The position numbers and the translations under genes were made by a program. A model generated the notes under the pieces. That model worked only from the letters and a program-made list of their open reading frames with translations. It searched no databases and was not told where the DNA came from. This document shows, piece by piece, positions 9,449 through 16,724 of a stretch of DNA of 64,000 nt; position 1 is the stretch's first letter, and every line of letters starts with the position of its first letter. The stretch covers positions 496,001-560,000 of the forward strand of contig NZ_JALKAH010000003.1 of the NCBI RefSeq assembly GCF_023015625.1, in the 5' to 3' direction. Source of the DNA: Yoonia sp. F2084L. GTDB lineage: Bacteria; Pseudomonadota; Alphaproteobacteria; Rhodobacterales; Rhodobacteraceae.

Positions 9449-9826
9449 CTAGTCGGGGATGTGCGGGGCATCATCCGGGATGGTGTAGTAATCGCCAGCG
9501 TCGGCGGTAAAGATATGCTTAGCAGGGCGCATGCCCGTGGGCAGGTCAAGGCAACCTGCGGCAATGCCTAGGTGATTTGCGCCAATCGGTTGATAAAACA
9601 GGCTTGATCCGCAGTTTTTGCAGAAGCCACGGCGCGCAGTGTCGGACGACTGAAACCAAGCCAGACCGTCATCGCGGGTGAAAGTCACGTCGGCAGTATC
9701 GGCACGGGTCGAGGCCCAGTAGTGTCCGCTGGTACGGCGGCATTGGCTGCAATGGCAAAAGGTGATGGTGTTGCGGGCGTTTGCTATTTCAAACGCGACA
9801 GCGCCACATTCGCAACGTCCCTGCAT
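9449..9826 (-). CDS. GFA family (glutathione-dependent formaldehyde-activating-like) protein
   Basis: A 125-residue zinc protein of the GFA/Mss4-like fold. Visible Cys clusters are GRCECGAV (Cys5, Cys7), FCHCSQCRR and FCKNCGSSLF, the usual ligand set of this family. I took the ATG giving MQGRCECG; the longer frame would overlap the regulator gene. GFA proteins were named for S-hydroxymethylglutathione formation, although many members have other or unknown roles. Here the gene sits between the regulator and the demethylating dehydrogenases, which release formaldehyde-level carbon, so a formaldehyde-handling role is attractive but unproven. Confidence 0.85.
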   Translation of the reverse strand: MQGRCECGAVAFEIANARNTITFCHCSQCRRTSGHYWASTRADTADVTFTRDDGLAWFQSSDTARRGFCKNCGSSLFYQPIGANHLGIAAGCLDLPTGMRPAKHIFTADAGDYYTIPDDAPHIPD

Positions 9827-9840
9827 CGACACGCGCGCCA

Positions 9841-10407
9841 CTAGTAGATCGGCGGAGAGATGACCCAGACAATCTCGCAAGGTTCATCATAGGGGTTCCA
9901 CCATTGGAACTGCTCACCGCGCACGCGAAAGCTGTCACCGGCCTGAAGCTCAAACCGGTTTCCATCCAGTTCAATTTCAAAGCGTCCGCTGACAATGTAG
10001 CAGACCTCTTGTGTTGGCCGCGAAAGCGGCTCAGGCAGGCTTGAATGCGGGGCAAACGACGAATGAACCACCTCAAAATCATCCGTCAAATCAGGCGACA
10101 ACAGCGCTTCGGTCAGGCCGTCGGTGCGACTTCCGATGGGCCTGCGGGCATGCGCGCGCACGATCAGCCCTTCTTCTTCTGGCGAAACACCCACCTGCAG
10201 AAAGCTTGAGATTGAGACATCAAGTATGTTCGCCATGCGTCCCAGGTCAACAATGGCAGGGTGCGACTTGTCCCGTTCCACCTGACTAAGCCAGCCGACG
10301 GAACGGCCAAGCGCATCTGCCAGATCAACCAAAGTCATCTTGCGTGCCTTGCGCAGCGCGCGGATATCCGCACCCAACGTAGGGACTGTGATCCGATCAT
10401 CTGGCAT
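9841..10407 (-). CDS. XRE family regulator with C-terminal cupin domain
   Basis: A 188-residue regulator. The N-terminal HTH spans about residues 10-65 (LGADIRALRKARKMTLVDLADALGRSVGWLSQVERDKSHPAIVDLGRMANIL). The C-terminal half is a cupin (PTQEVCYIVSGRFEIELDGNRFELQAGDSFRVRGEQFQWWNPYDEPCEIVWVISPP). Such regulators sense small polar ligands and often sit at the head of catabolic operons, as here. It is the first gene of the minus-strand betaine-type operon, 14 bp before the GFA gene. The ATG start lies inside a short perfect hairpin; a GTG five codons upstream is an alternative. A candidate operator lies just upstream at 10446-10465. Confidence 0.88.
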   Translation of the reverse strand: MPDDRITVPTLGADIRALRKARKMTLVDLADALGRSVGWLSQVERDKSHPAIVDLGRMANILDVSISSFLQVGVSPEEEGLIVRAHARRPIGSRTDGLTEALLSPDLTDDFEVVHSSFAPHSSLPEPLSRPTQEVCYIVSGRFEIELDGNRFELQAGDSFRVRGEQFQWWNPYDEPCEIVWVISPPIY

Positions 10408-10420
10408 GGGGGACCCATGC
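10404..10420 (-). promoter_or_regulatory. Hairpin enclosing the start codon of the XRE-cupin gene
   Basis: GCATGGG and CCCATGC form perfect 7-bp arms around a 3-base loop. The minus-strand ATG at 10407-10405 lies within an arm. In the mRNA this hairpin could mask the start codon and hold translation low. The structure is visible; the regulatory role is inference. Confidence 0.35.
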
Positions 10421-10445
10421 ACAGGGATAGCGAAATGTCATTCAG

Positions 10446-10465
10446 TTGATCCAGTCAATTATCAA
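10446..10465. promoter_or_regulatory. Candidate operator, TTGAT-N10-ATCAA
   Basis: An inverted repeat, TTGAT ten bases from ATCAA, 39 bp upstream of the XRE-cupin start, in an AT-rich stretch that should also hold the operon promoter (a TTGACT -35-like box overlaps it on the minus strand). Autoregulation by the XRE-cupin protein is plausible but not shown. Confidence 0.3.
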
Positions 10466-10510
10466 AACATATTTGTTGTTGCTCGGCACCACGAGTTTGC
10501 CACTAAATAC

Positions 10511-10963
10511 TCAGTTTTCAAATACCAAACTGAGGACACGCTGCAGCCCGGCAACATCGTCCGTCGTAAAGATATCAGGCTGGTCGCTATCGATGTCAAA
10601 GACACCAATCAGCGTGCCCTGACGGTTGCGCACAGGCAGGACCAATTCCGACCGCGTACTGCTTGCGCAGGCGATATGTCCGGGGAAGGCATCCACATCC
10701 GGTACCAGTTGTACCTTGCCAGTACGCGCCGCCGCTCCGCAAACCCCGCGATGAAACGGGATCACCAAACAGCCATGCCCGCCTTGATACGGCCCGATCT
10801 TCAGCACTTCGGGTGCAGTCACGCGGTAAAACCCGGTCCAATCAAACCGATCATCGCTGTGATGTACCTCACAGGCGACGGTGGCCATCAGCGCGACTTC
10901 ATCGTCTTCGCCCGCCGTCAGGGCCGCGACTGTTTGGTAGAGGTCGTCATAGTTCACACGCAT
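10511..10963 (-). CDS. msrC: Free methionine-(R)-sulfoxide reductase (GAF domain)
   Basis: A 150-residue single GAF-domain protein. The catalytic cysteines line up with the YebR/fRMsr family: Cys65 (GGHGCLVIPF), Cys75 (HRGVCGAAAR) and Cys99 (HIACASSTRSELVLP), with the same 10 and 24 residue spacing that I recall for E. coli Cys84, Cys94 and Cys118. The enzyme reduces free L-methionine-R-sulfoxide in the cytosol using thioredoxin. It is the last gene of a three-gene minus-strand unit with the dehydrogenase and thiolase, 4 bp after the dehydrogenase stop. The metabolic link to those genes is not obvious. Confidence 0.9.
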   Translation of the reverse strand: MRVNYDDLYQTVAALTAGEDDEVALMATVACEVHHSDDRFDWTGFYRVTAPEVLKIGPYQGGHGCLVIPFHRGVCGAAARTGKVQLVPDVDAFPGHIACASSTRSELVLPVRNRQGTLIGVFDIDSDQPDIFTTDDVAGLQRVLSLVFEN

Positions 10964-10967
10964 TGTG

Positions 10968-12023
10968 CTAATTCTCGCTATTTTCCGTGATCGTCAAAAC
11001 AATCTTGCCGGTATAGGCTTTGTCGGCAAAGGCCGCTTGCGCAGCGTTGATTTCTTTCAGTGGGAAAGTCGCCGCTACCAATGGTTTGATCGCGCCTGTC
11101 TCAATCAGCCGGACCAGATTGCCGAATACCGCAGGCTCCAGCACCGTGCATCCAAAAAAGCTGAGGTCTTTGAGGTAAAGCGTCCGCACATCCAGATCGA
11201 CAATAGGGCCGCCAACTGCACCGGCAACCGCATAGCGACCCTTGGGGCGCAGCACATCCAGAAGACCGGACCACTTTTCGCCAGCGACCAGATCAACCAC
11301 GACATCGACGCAGTTGGCACCCAAGGCCGCCACATAATCCGCATCGCGATCGACGATCACCTCAGCGCCCAGATCACGCAAGGACTGCGCTTTGGCCTCA
11401 CTCGTCACCACCGCAACGCGCGCGCCCCGCGCCTTGGCCAGCTGGACCGCAGCAGAACCAACGCCCCCAGAGGCACCCGTGATCAGAACCGTCTCGCCTG
11501 CTTGCAAATTTGTACGGGTCAACATGTTCTCGGCAGTCGAATAAGAACAGGGAAATGAGGCCAGTTCCGCATCGGTCAACGTGCTTTCAATCGCATAGGC
11601 ATGGCGCGCCGCAACCGTGCAGTATTCCGCAAAAGCCCCATCACATTCCGAGCCAAAGAACCAAGGCTGGTCCAGCATCCGACCGCGCGCTTCGATCAAA
11701 CAAGGCTCTACCAATACACGTTGTCCAATGCGGGAGGGGTCCACGCCTTCACCAACAGCCACGATAGACCCGCAGGCATCAATGCCCTGAATACGCGGAA
11801 AGCGCAGGGGCATACCGGTCCAACTGGCATCACCCGCGTCATTGTCACCTTTGGAGTACCAGCCAACGCGGGTGTTGATATCGGTGTTGTTCACGCCGGC
11901 AGCCGCAACGCGGATCAATACTTCCCCGGCCATGGGAACCGGTCGGGGTAAATCCTCGCGCCACGCTAAAACCTCGGGCCCGCCATGCCCTGTCAGCGCG
12001 ACACCGCACATTGTCTCAGTCAT
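10968..12023 (-). CDS. Zinc-type alcohol dehydrogenase / quinone oxidoreductase-like protein (MDR superfamily)
   Basis: A 351-residue medium-chain dehydrogenase/reductase. It has an N-terminal GroES-like domain (PVPMAGEVLIRVAAAGVNNTDINTR, FPRIQGIDACGSIVAVGEGVD), then the Rossmann domain with GETVLITGASGGVGSAAVQLAKARG, which fits NADP(H) binding. The four-Cys structural-zinc loop of classic alcohol dehydrogenases is not evident, so a quinone-reductase-like or enoyl-reductase-like reaction is likely. The start codon lies 12 bp after the thiolase stop, so the two genes are probably co-transcribed. Substrate is unknown. Confidence 0.82.
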   Translation of the reverse strand: MTETMCGVALTGHGGPEVLAWREDLPRPVPMAGEVLIRVAAAGVNNTDINTRVGWYSKGDNDAGDASWTGMPLRFPRIQGIDACGSIVAVGEGVDPSRIGQRVLVEPCLIEARGRMLDQPWFFGSECDGAFAEYCTVAARHAYAIESTLTDAELASFPCSYSTAENMLTRTNLQAGETVLITGASGGVGSAAVQLAKARGARVAVVTSEAKAQSLRDLGAEVIVDRDADYVAALGANCVDVVVDLVAGEKWSGLLDVLRPKGRYAVAGAVGGPIVDLDVRTLYLKDLSFFGCTVLEPAVFGNLVRLIETGAIKPLVAATFPLKEINAAQAAFADKAYTGKIVLTITENSEN

Positions 12024-12035
12024 CTTTTGACTACC

Positions 12036-13190
12036 TTAAACCCGCTCAATCGCGATGGCCGTGCCTTCGCCACCGCCGATGCAGATGGCAGCGACACCAC
12101 GTTTCAGGCCACGGGTCTCTAACGCATTGAGCAAAGTCACCATGATGCGCGTCCCCGATGCGCCGATAGGATGACCCAACGCACAAGCGCCGCCATTCAC
12201 ATTCACGATGTCACGCGGAATATGCATCTCTTGCATAAAGGCCATGGGCACAACGGCAAAAGCCTCGTTAACCTCCCACAGGTCTACATCATCGGCGTCC
12301 CAGCCGATCTTGGCTAACAGCTTTTGCGCCGCTGGGACAGGGGCGGTCGTAAACCACCCAGGTGCCTGTGCGTGGCTGGCGTGCCCCAAAACCCGCGCAC
12401 GGGCGTTCGTGCCATCCGCCGACAACACCAAAGCTGCCGCACCATCCGAAATGCTGGATGCATTGGCCGCGGTAACGGTCCCATCGGGGCGAAAAGCAGG
12501 TTTGAGCAACGGGATTTTTTCAGGCCGCGCCTTCCCCGGTTGTTCATCGCGGGTGAACGTATCTTCGCCGGTGCGGGCATGGACGGTGACAGGTGCGATT
12601 TCGTTGTCAAAGGCACCTGATCGTTCCGCATCCAGCGCATTGGACAGCGACGCCATCGCATATTGATCCTGCGCCTCGCGGGTGAACTGATATTTCTCGG
12701 CGCAATCCTCTGCAAAAGTGCCCATCAGACGGCCCTTGTCGTAAGCATCTTCCAACCCATCCAGGAACATACTGTCCTGCACGGATTGGTGACCGATCCG
12801 AGCGCCAGCACGCATCTTGGACATCAGGTAAGGAGCGTTGGTCATACTCTCCATCCCGCCCGCAATCATCGTTTCAGCGCCACCCATAGCAATCTGATCG
12901 AACGCCATCATCGCGGTTTTCATCCCAGAACCACACATCTTATTGAGGGTCGTCGCAGGCACACTCTCATCTAGACCCGCCAAAAACCCAGCTTGTCGGG
13001 CGGGGGCCTGCCCCTGACCGGCGGGCAGCACACATCCCATCAGCACCTCATCCACAGTCCGGGCACCTGCCCCTTCGATGGCGGCCTTGATTGCGGCACC
13101 GCCCAAATGGGGTGCATCAACATCTGAGAAAATCCCTTGAAATCCGCCCATCGGCGTGCGGGCCGCACCGGTGATGAAAACATCTCGCAT
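12036..13190 (-). CDS. Acetyl-CoA C-acyltransferase (thiolase)
   Basis: A 384-residue thiolase. The acyl-carrying Cys is Cys86 in TLNKMCGSGMKT. The second half shows NEAFAVVPMAF, GGACALGHPIGASGTRIMVTLL and the C-terminal CIGGGEGTAIAIE, which hold the catalytic His and the second Cys. It condenses two acetyl-CoA or cleaves 3-oxoacyl-CoA. The start is the ATG giving MRDVFITGAARTP, preceded by GGGAG; a further 149 codons open upstream have no thiolase similarity and include a dispersed repeat. First gene of the thiolase-dehydrogenase-msrC unit. Degradative or biosynthetic direction cannot be decided from sequence. Confidence 0.93.
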   Translation of the reverse strand: MRDVFITGAARTPMGGFQGIFSDVDAPHLGGAAIKAAIEGAGARTVDEVLMGCVLPAGQGQAPARQAGFLAGLDESVPATTLNKMCGSGMKTAMMAFDQIAMGGAETMIAGGMESMTNAPYLMSKMRAGARIGHQSVQDSMFLDGLEDAYDKGRLMGTFAEDCAEKYQFTREAQDQYAMASLSNALDAERSGAFDNEIAPVTVHARTGEDTFTRDEQPGKARPEKIPLLKPAFRPDGTVTAANASSISDGAAALVLSADGTNARARVLGHASHAQAPGWFTTAPVPAAQKLLAKIGWDADDVDLWEVNEAFAVVPMAFMQEMHIPRDIVNVNGGACALGHPIGASGTRIMVTLLNALETRGLKRGVAAICIGGGEGTAIAIERV

Positions 13191-13253
13191 CGCAAATCTC
13201 CCATGGTTTCGCCGACAGGCTACGCCCCAAACCAGCAAAGCAAAAGCCCAACC

Positions 13254-13289
13254 GCTTATCATCTTGCCCAAAAAACTCCCGCGGGAGGC
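13254..13289 (-). repeat. CCTCCGGCGG-type dispersed repeat, minus orientation
   Basis: On the minus strand the element reads GCCTCCCGCGGGAG followed by six T and then GGCAAGATGAT. CTCCCGCGGGAG is a perfect palindrome with a downstream T run, which is terminator-like for leftward transcription. No minus-strand gene lies directly upstream, only the divergent gamma-glutamyltransferase gene. It is a sister of the copy at 30331-30369. Confidence 0.6.
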
Positions 13290-13378
13290 TCGGGGCCTTA
13301 TCATCAAAACCGCACCTGCCATTGCACAGCCCGGCCCAAGCGTTAGTTTAAAGCGCAACACCAAAAAGGACCTCTCCA

Positions 13379-14953
13379 ATGCGCAACTTCCATAAACCGG
13401 GCCGCTCCGCCGTTTACGCAACCAACGGCATGTGCGCCACATCGCACCCGCTGGCCGCCAAAGTCGCCGTGCAGATGATGGAAGCAGGCGGCAACGCCAT
13501 GGACGGGGCCATCGCGGGTGCGGTGCTGCTGGGTTTGTGCGAGCCGCAGATGACGGGCATCGGCGGCGATTGCTTTGTGCTGATGACACCTCCCGGCGAA
13601 GATCGGGTGGTCGCATTGAACGGATCGGGACGGGCACCTGCGGGAATTGATGCGGAAAAACTGCGGGCCAAAGGCGACGTTATCGCACCCTATAGCGCAG
13701 ATGCCGTCAGCGTCCCCGGCGCTGTCGATGCGTTCTGCCGCTTGTCCAAGGACTGGGGCAAGCTGGGTTTGAAAGCTGCCCTCGCGCCTTCCATCCACTA
13801 TGCAGAGGCTGGCATTCCGGTGGCCGAACGCGTGGCCTTCGATTGGGCGCAATCGGTTGACAACCTTTCAGGGCATGCCCGCGACCTCTATCTGATGAAC
13901 AACGCGGCGCCCCAAGCAGGGCAACTGTTCCGCGCCCCTGAACAGGCGCAAGTGCTGCGCCGCATCGCCATGGATGGGCGCGAGGGGTTCTATGAAGGCG
14001 AAGTTGCCGAAGATATGGTCGCCAGCCTGAACGCTTTGGGCGGCACCCACACGCTGGACGATTTCGCCAACACCGCCTGCGAGTACGTTGATCCGATCAT
14101 GGGCGACTACAGCGGGCTGGACCTGTACGAGCATCCACCCAACGGGCAGGGGGCAACGGCCATCCTTCTGCTGAACATGCTCAAACACTTCGACATTGCA
14201 GGCATGGACCCTTGGGGGGCCGAACGGGCACATATCGAAGCGGAAGCAACCAAATTGGCCTACGACACCCGCAATCGGTTCCTGTCAGACCCCGATCACA
14301 TGACGCGGCTCGACTACATGACATCGCCCGAAACGGCGGCTAAACTCGCCGCCCTCATCGACCCAGGCAAAGCTATGCCCGCAGGCCTACCGGGTGCCGA
14401 GGCCGTGCATAAGGACACGATCTATATCACCGTGGTCGACAAGGACCGCATGTGCGTGTCGCTGATCTATTCGGTGTTCCACTCCTTCGGCTCTGGAATC
14501 GCATCCGACAAATTCGGCGTGCTGTTCCAGAACCGCGGCGCGGGGTTTACGCTGGAAGAGGGGCACCCCAACGAGGTCGGCCCCGGCAAACGCCCCATGC
14601 ACACGATCATCCCTGCGATGCTGAAGAAAGAGGGCAAGGTGATGATGCCCTTCGGCGTGATGGGCGGGCAGTATCAGTCCACCGGGCACGCGCGCTTCGT
14701 GACCAACGTCACCGATTTCGGGCTGTCACCACAGGCCGCCATGGACGCGCCGCGCTGCTTTGCCGAAGGAGAAGTGCTGAACGTCGAAGACGGCTATGGG
14801 GATGCAGTGAAAGCCGAACTGAGCGATCTGGGCCACAACGTGCAAAGACCCGAAACAGCGATAGGCGGATCACAAGCGATCCTGCTGCATGAGAATGGGG
14901 TGCTTGAGGGGGGAAGTGACCCGCGGAAAGATGGGTGCGCGATTGGGTATTGA
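13379..14953 (+). CDS. Gamma-glutamyltransferase family protein
   Basis: A 524-residue Ntn-hydrolase of the GGT family. The N-terminal part has ATSHPLAAKVAVQMMEAGGNAMDGAIAGAVLLGLCEPQMTGIGGD, a family hallmark. The self-cleavage and nucleophile Thr is probably Thr347 in HKDTIYITVVDKD, and GVMGGQYQSTGHARF is near the C-terminus. No clear signal peptide is seen (MRNFHKPGRSAVYAT), so it may be cytoplasmic, unlike classical periplasmic GGT. It may act on gamma-glutamyl amides or be an acylase-like relative. It is divergent from the thiolase unit; the AT-rich gene begins 3 bases after its stop. Confidence 0.88.
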   Translation: MRNFHKPGRSAVYATNGMCATSHPLAAKVAVQMMEAGGNAMDGAIAGAVLLGLCEPQMTGIGGDCFVLMTPPGEDRVVALNGSGRAPAGIDAEKLRAKGDVIAPYSADAVSVPGAVDAFCRLSKDWGKLGLKAALAPSIHYAEAGIPVAERVAFDWAQSVDNLSGHARDLYLMNNAAPQAGQLFRAPEQAQVLRRIAMDGREGFYEGEVAEDMVASLNALGGTHTLDDFANTACEYVDPIMGDYSGLDLYEHPPNGQGATAILLLNMLKHFDIAGMDPWGAERAHIEAEATKLAYDTRNRFLSDPDHMTRLDYMTSPETAAKLAALIDPGKAMPAGLPGAEAVHKDTIYITVVDKDRMCVSLIYSVFHSFGSGIASDKFGVLFQNRGAGFTLEEGHPNEVGPGKRPMHTIIPAMLKKEGKVMMPFGVMGGQYQSTGHARFVTNVTDFGLSPQAAMDAPRCFAEGEVLNVEDGYGDAVKAELSDLGHNVQRPETAIGGSQAILLHENGVLEGGSDPRKDGCAIGY

Positions 14954-14956
14954 TCA

Positions 14957-15565
14957 ATGAAACCAAATCTCAGTTCGCACTACAAACGAATTGTTTTCGT
15001 AGGATTCGTTTCGCATATCCTAGCAACTTCTGCTTTCGCTGATGGACCATCGCTAGCTGACGCATTTGAACAAGCTAGCCTCCCTTCAATGAGTGCGACA
15101 ACAAGCATTTCATACAGTTTGAATGGCTGCGTTTTCCAAGAGGTATTGATTAACCAAAACTATTGTCGATATTTCGGACAAGTTGAGGGTGACCGTATAA
15201 TAACCACAACTGTTGATCTTAGAGAGGTTAAAGCAATCTCAACGAGTGAAGCACTTGGGAATTTTTACATGAAATTTGACTTAGACTATGGCGGTCCAGG
15301 CAGTCTTTTTGTTTTAACTGATCGTCTCCTGAATGGTTCAGAAGGAGCCTTCGAAAGATTTTCAGAACAAGACGCAGCAGCTCTTAACGCGGCAGAACTG
15401 AGTAGTATGAGAATATTTTCAAGATGTGACGGTTCACCCGATGGGTTTCGAAAGCAATCGAGCCTTGCGATCATAACGGCTGTTGAACCTAGAGGCTGGC
15501 TACGTCTTGTAGAGTTGGCCACTGAGTGTCGAGCACCTGACGCGATGGAATACACCAGTAGATGA
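14957..15565 (+). CDS. Exported hypothetical protein, AT-rich orphan
   Basis: A 202-residue protein I do not recognise. It starts with a signal peptide (basic start, then VFVGFVSHILATSAFADG, with likely cleavage after AFA). The mature part has Cys pairs (NGCVFQEVLINQNYCRYFGQ, FSRCDGSPDG, LATECRAP) compatible with disulfides. One counted 60-base line is about 40% G+C, against about 67% in the gene before it, and codon choice differs, so it looks like recent transfer. The ATG lies 3 bases after the GGT-family stop without a clear ribosome site, so it may depend on read-through from upstream. Function unknown. Confidence 0.7.
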   Translation: MKPNLSSHYKRIVFVGFVSHILATSAFADGPSLADAFEQASLPSMSATTSISYSLNGCVFQEVLINQNYCRYFGQVEGDRIITTTVDLREVKAISTSEALGNFYMKFDLDYGGPGSLFVLTDRLLNGSEGAFERFSEQDAAALNAAELSSMRIFSRCDGSPDGFRKQSSLAIITAVEPRGWLRLVELATECRAPDAMEYTSR

Positions 15566-15595
15566 TGTTGGAGGCCTAGTTGATAGATGCCGTCG

Positions 15596-15988
15596 TCACC
15601 CCGCCCGCAACGACCGCAAGAACAACCCAATCCCACCAACCAGCAGCACCAAGATCACGATCAGATCAAACGCGCTCATCCGCGCCAGTTGCAGCGTCAT
15701 ATTCGCGATCACGCCGAAGATCAGCGCGACCAGTGATGCCCCGGCAATTCCCCAGCCGAGCCAGTTCTTGGAATTGTAGAAAATCATCCCCACGCCAAAC
15801 ATAAACGGGATCAGGATCATGCCGGAGGTGATCGGCACGCCGCCGATCCCGAAGACCCGCGACCCCATCCCAAAGTTTGGCCGCACCACGATCCCGTTCA
15901 GCAGCAGATACCCGCCGCCGACCATCATGATCAGCCCGATCAGAAAGCTGCCGGTTCCGCCGTCGCTGCCGCCTGCGCCTCGTGCCAT
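15596..15988 (-). CDS. Small integral membrane protein, unknown function
   Basis: A 130-residue protein with a Gly-rich N-terminus (MARGAGGSDGGTG) and four hydrophobic segments: FLIGLIMMVGGGYLLLNG, ITSGMILIPFMFGVGMIFY, WGIAGASLVALIFGVIANM and FDLIVILVLLVGGIGLFL. No enzyme motif is seen. GGAGAA precedes the ATG. It is a single gene between the AT-rich orphan (convergent) and the FMN reductase gene. I do not recognise a named family. Confidence 0.75.
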   Translation of the reverse strand: MARGAGGSDGGTGSFLIGLIMMVGGGYLLLNGIVVRPNFGMGSRVFGIGGVPITSGMILIPFMFGVGMIFYNSKNWLGWGIAGASLVALIFGVIANMTLQLARMSAFDLIVILVLLVGGIGLFLRSLRAG

Positions 15989-16077
15989 GAAATTCTCCTG
16001 TTTGCCGTCTTGCGGCAGAGTTTAGAGCCGCACCCTATCATTTGCTAGCCGCATCATGTGCGCGCACGGTCTGTAAG

Positions 16078-16608
16078 CTAAATGCGGGCCTTCAAAGCCT
16101 CCATCAGCTCGGTCAGCAGTTTGATGTACATCTCACCCGTCAGCTTGCCGTTTTCATCGAATTCATTGCTTGAATTGGCCAGCAACACCTCTGGCCCCTG
16201 CAAGATATCTGGTCGAAACGCCATCATGGCCAGCCGCAGTGAAAACTGCGCCCGCTCACCCCCGGCACGCCCCGCCGCAGCCGACATGATCGCCAGCGGC
16301 TTGCCGTTCCAGGGGCCGCCCTTTGTGCGGCTGACCCAATCGAGCGCGTTCTTGAGAGACCCGGAAATTGCCTTGTTATATTCAGGTGTTGAGATGATCA
16401 CAGCATCTGCCGCGGCGATCTGATCGGACAGGGTTTGTACCTTCGCAGGCACCCCTTCGGCCTCTTCCAGATCACCGTTGTAGAGGGGAAAATCAATGTC
16501 GGCGAGGGTGAATTCATCTGCCCCGATAATCCGCGCTGCGTTGTGGACAAGTAGGGTGTTGGTCGATGCTTTGCGCAATGATCCAGAGATGCCAAGAAGT
16601 TTGGTCAT
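16078..16608 (-). CDS. NADPH-dependent FMN reductase family protein
   Basis: A 176-residue flavodoxin-like protein. GISGSLRKASTNTLLVHNA is the phosphate-binding loop for FMN, and STPEYNKAISGSLKNALDWVSR is the signature of the NADPH_dep_FMN_red (ChrR/YieF/azoreductase-like) family. It should reduce quinones, azo dyes or metal ions in the cytosol. The start is the ATG with AAAGGAA upstream; a longer frame adds 38 unlikely residues that overlap the divergent gene's promoter. It is transcribed away from the TPP-enzyme gene at 16725. Confidence 0.88.
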   Translation of the reverse strand: MTKLLGISGSLRKASTNTLLVHNAARIIGADEFTLADIDFPLYNGDLEEAEGVPAKVQTLSDQIAAADAVIISTPEYNKAISGSLKNALDWVSRTKGGPWNGKPLAIMSAAAGRAGGERAQFSLRLAMMAFRPDILQGPEVLLANSSNEFDENGKLTGEMYIKLLTELMEALKARI

Positions 16609-16724
16609 GGTCGTTCCTTTTGCTGGTTTGAGCAGAGATAGCGCATGGGGCGCCGCTGGCCAGCACAAGGCTTGCAAGGCCGTGCGGACTGGCACATTGT
16701 GATGCCAAAGAAGGGGAGCCAAAG

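Noticed and set aside
13191-13637. 149-residue N-terminal extension of the thiolase
   Set aside because: Low-complexity Arg/Pro/Ser sequence overlapping the divergent gene and a repeat; family similarity begins at MRDVFITGAARTP.
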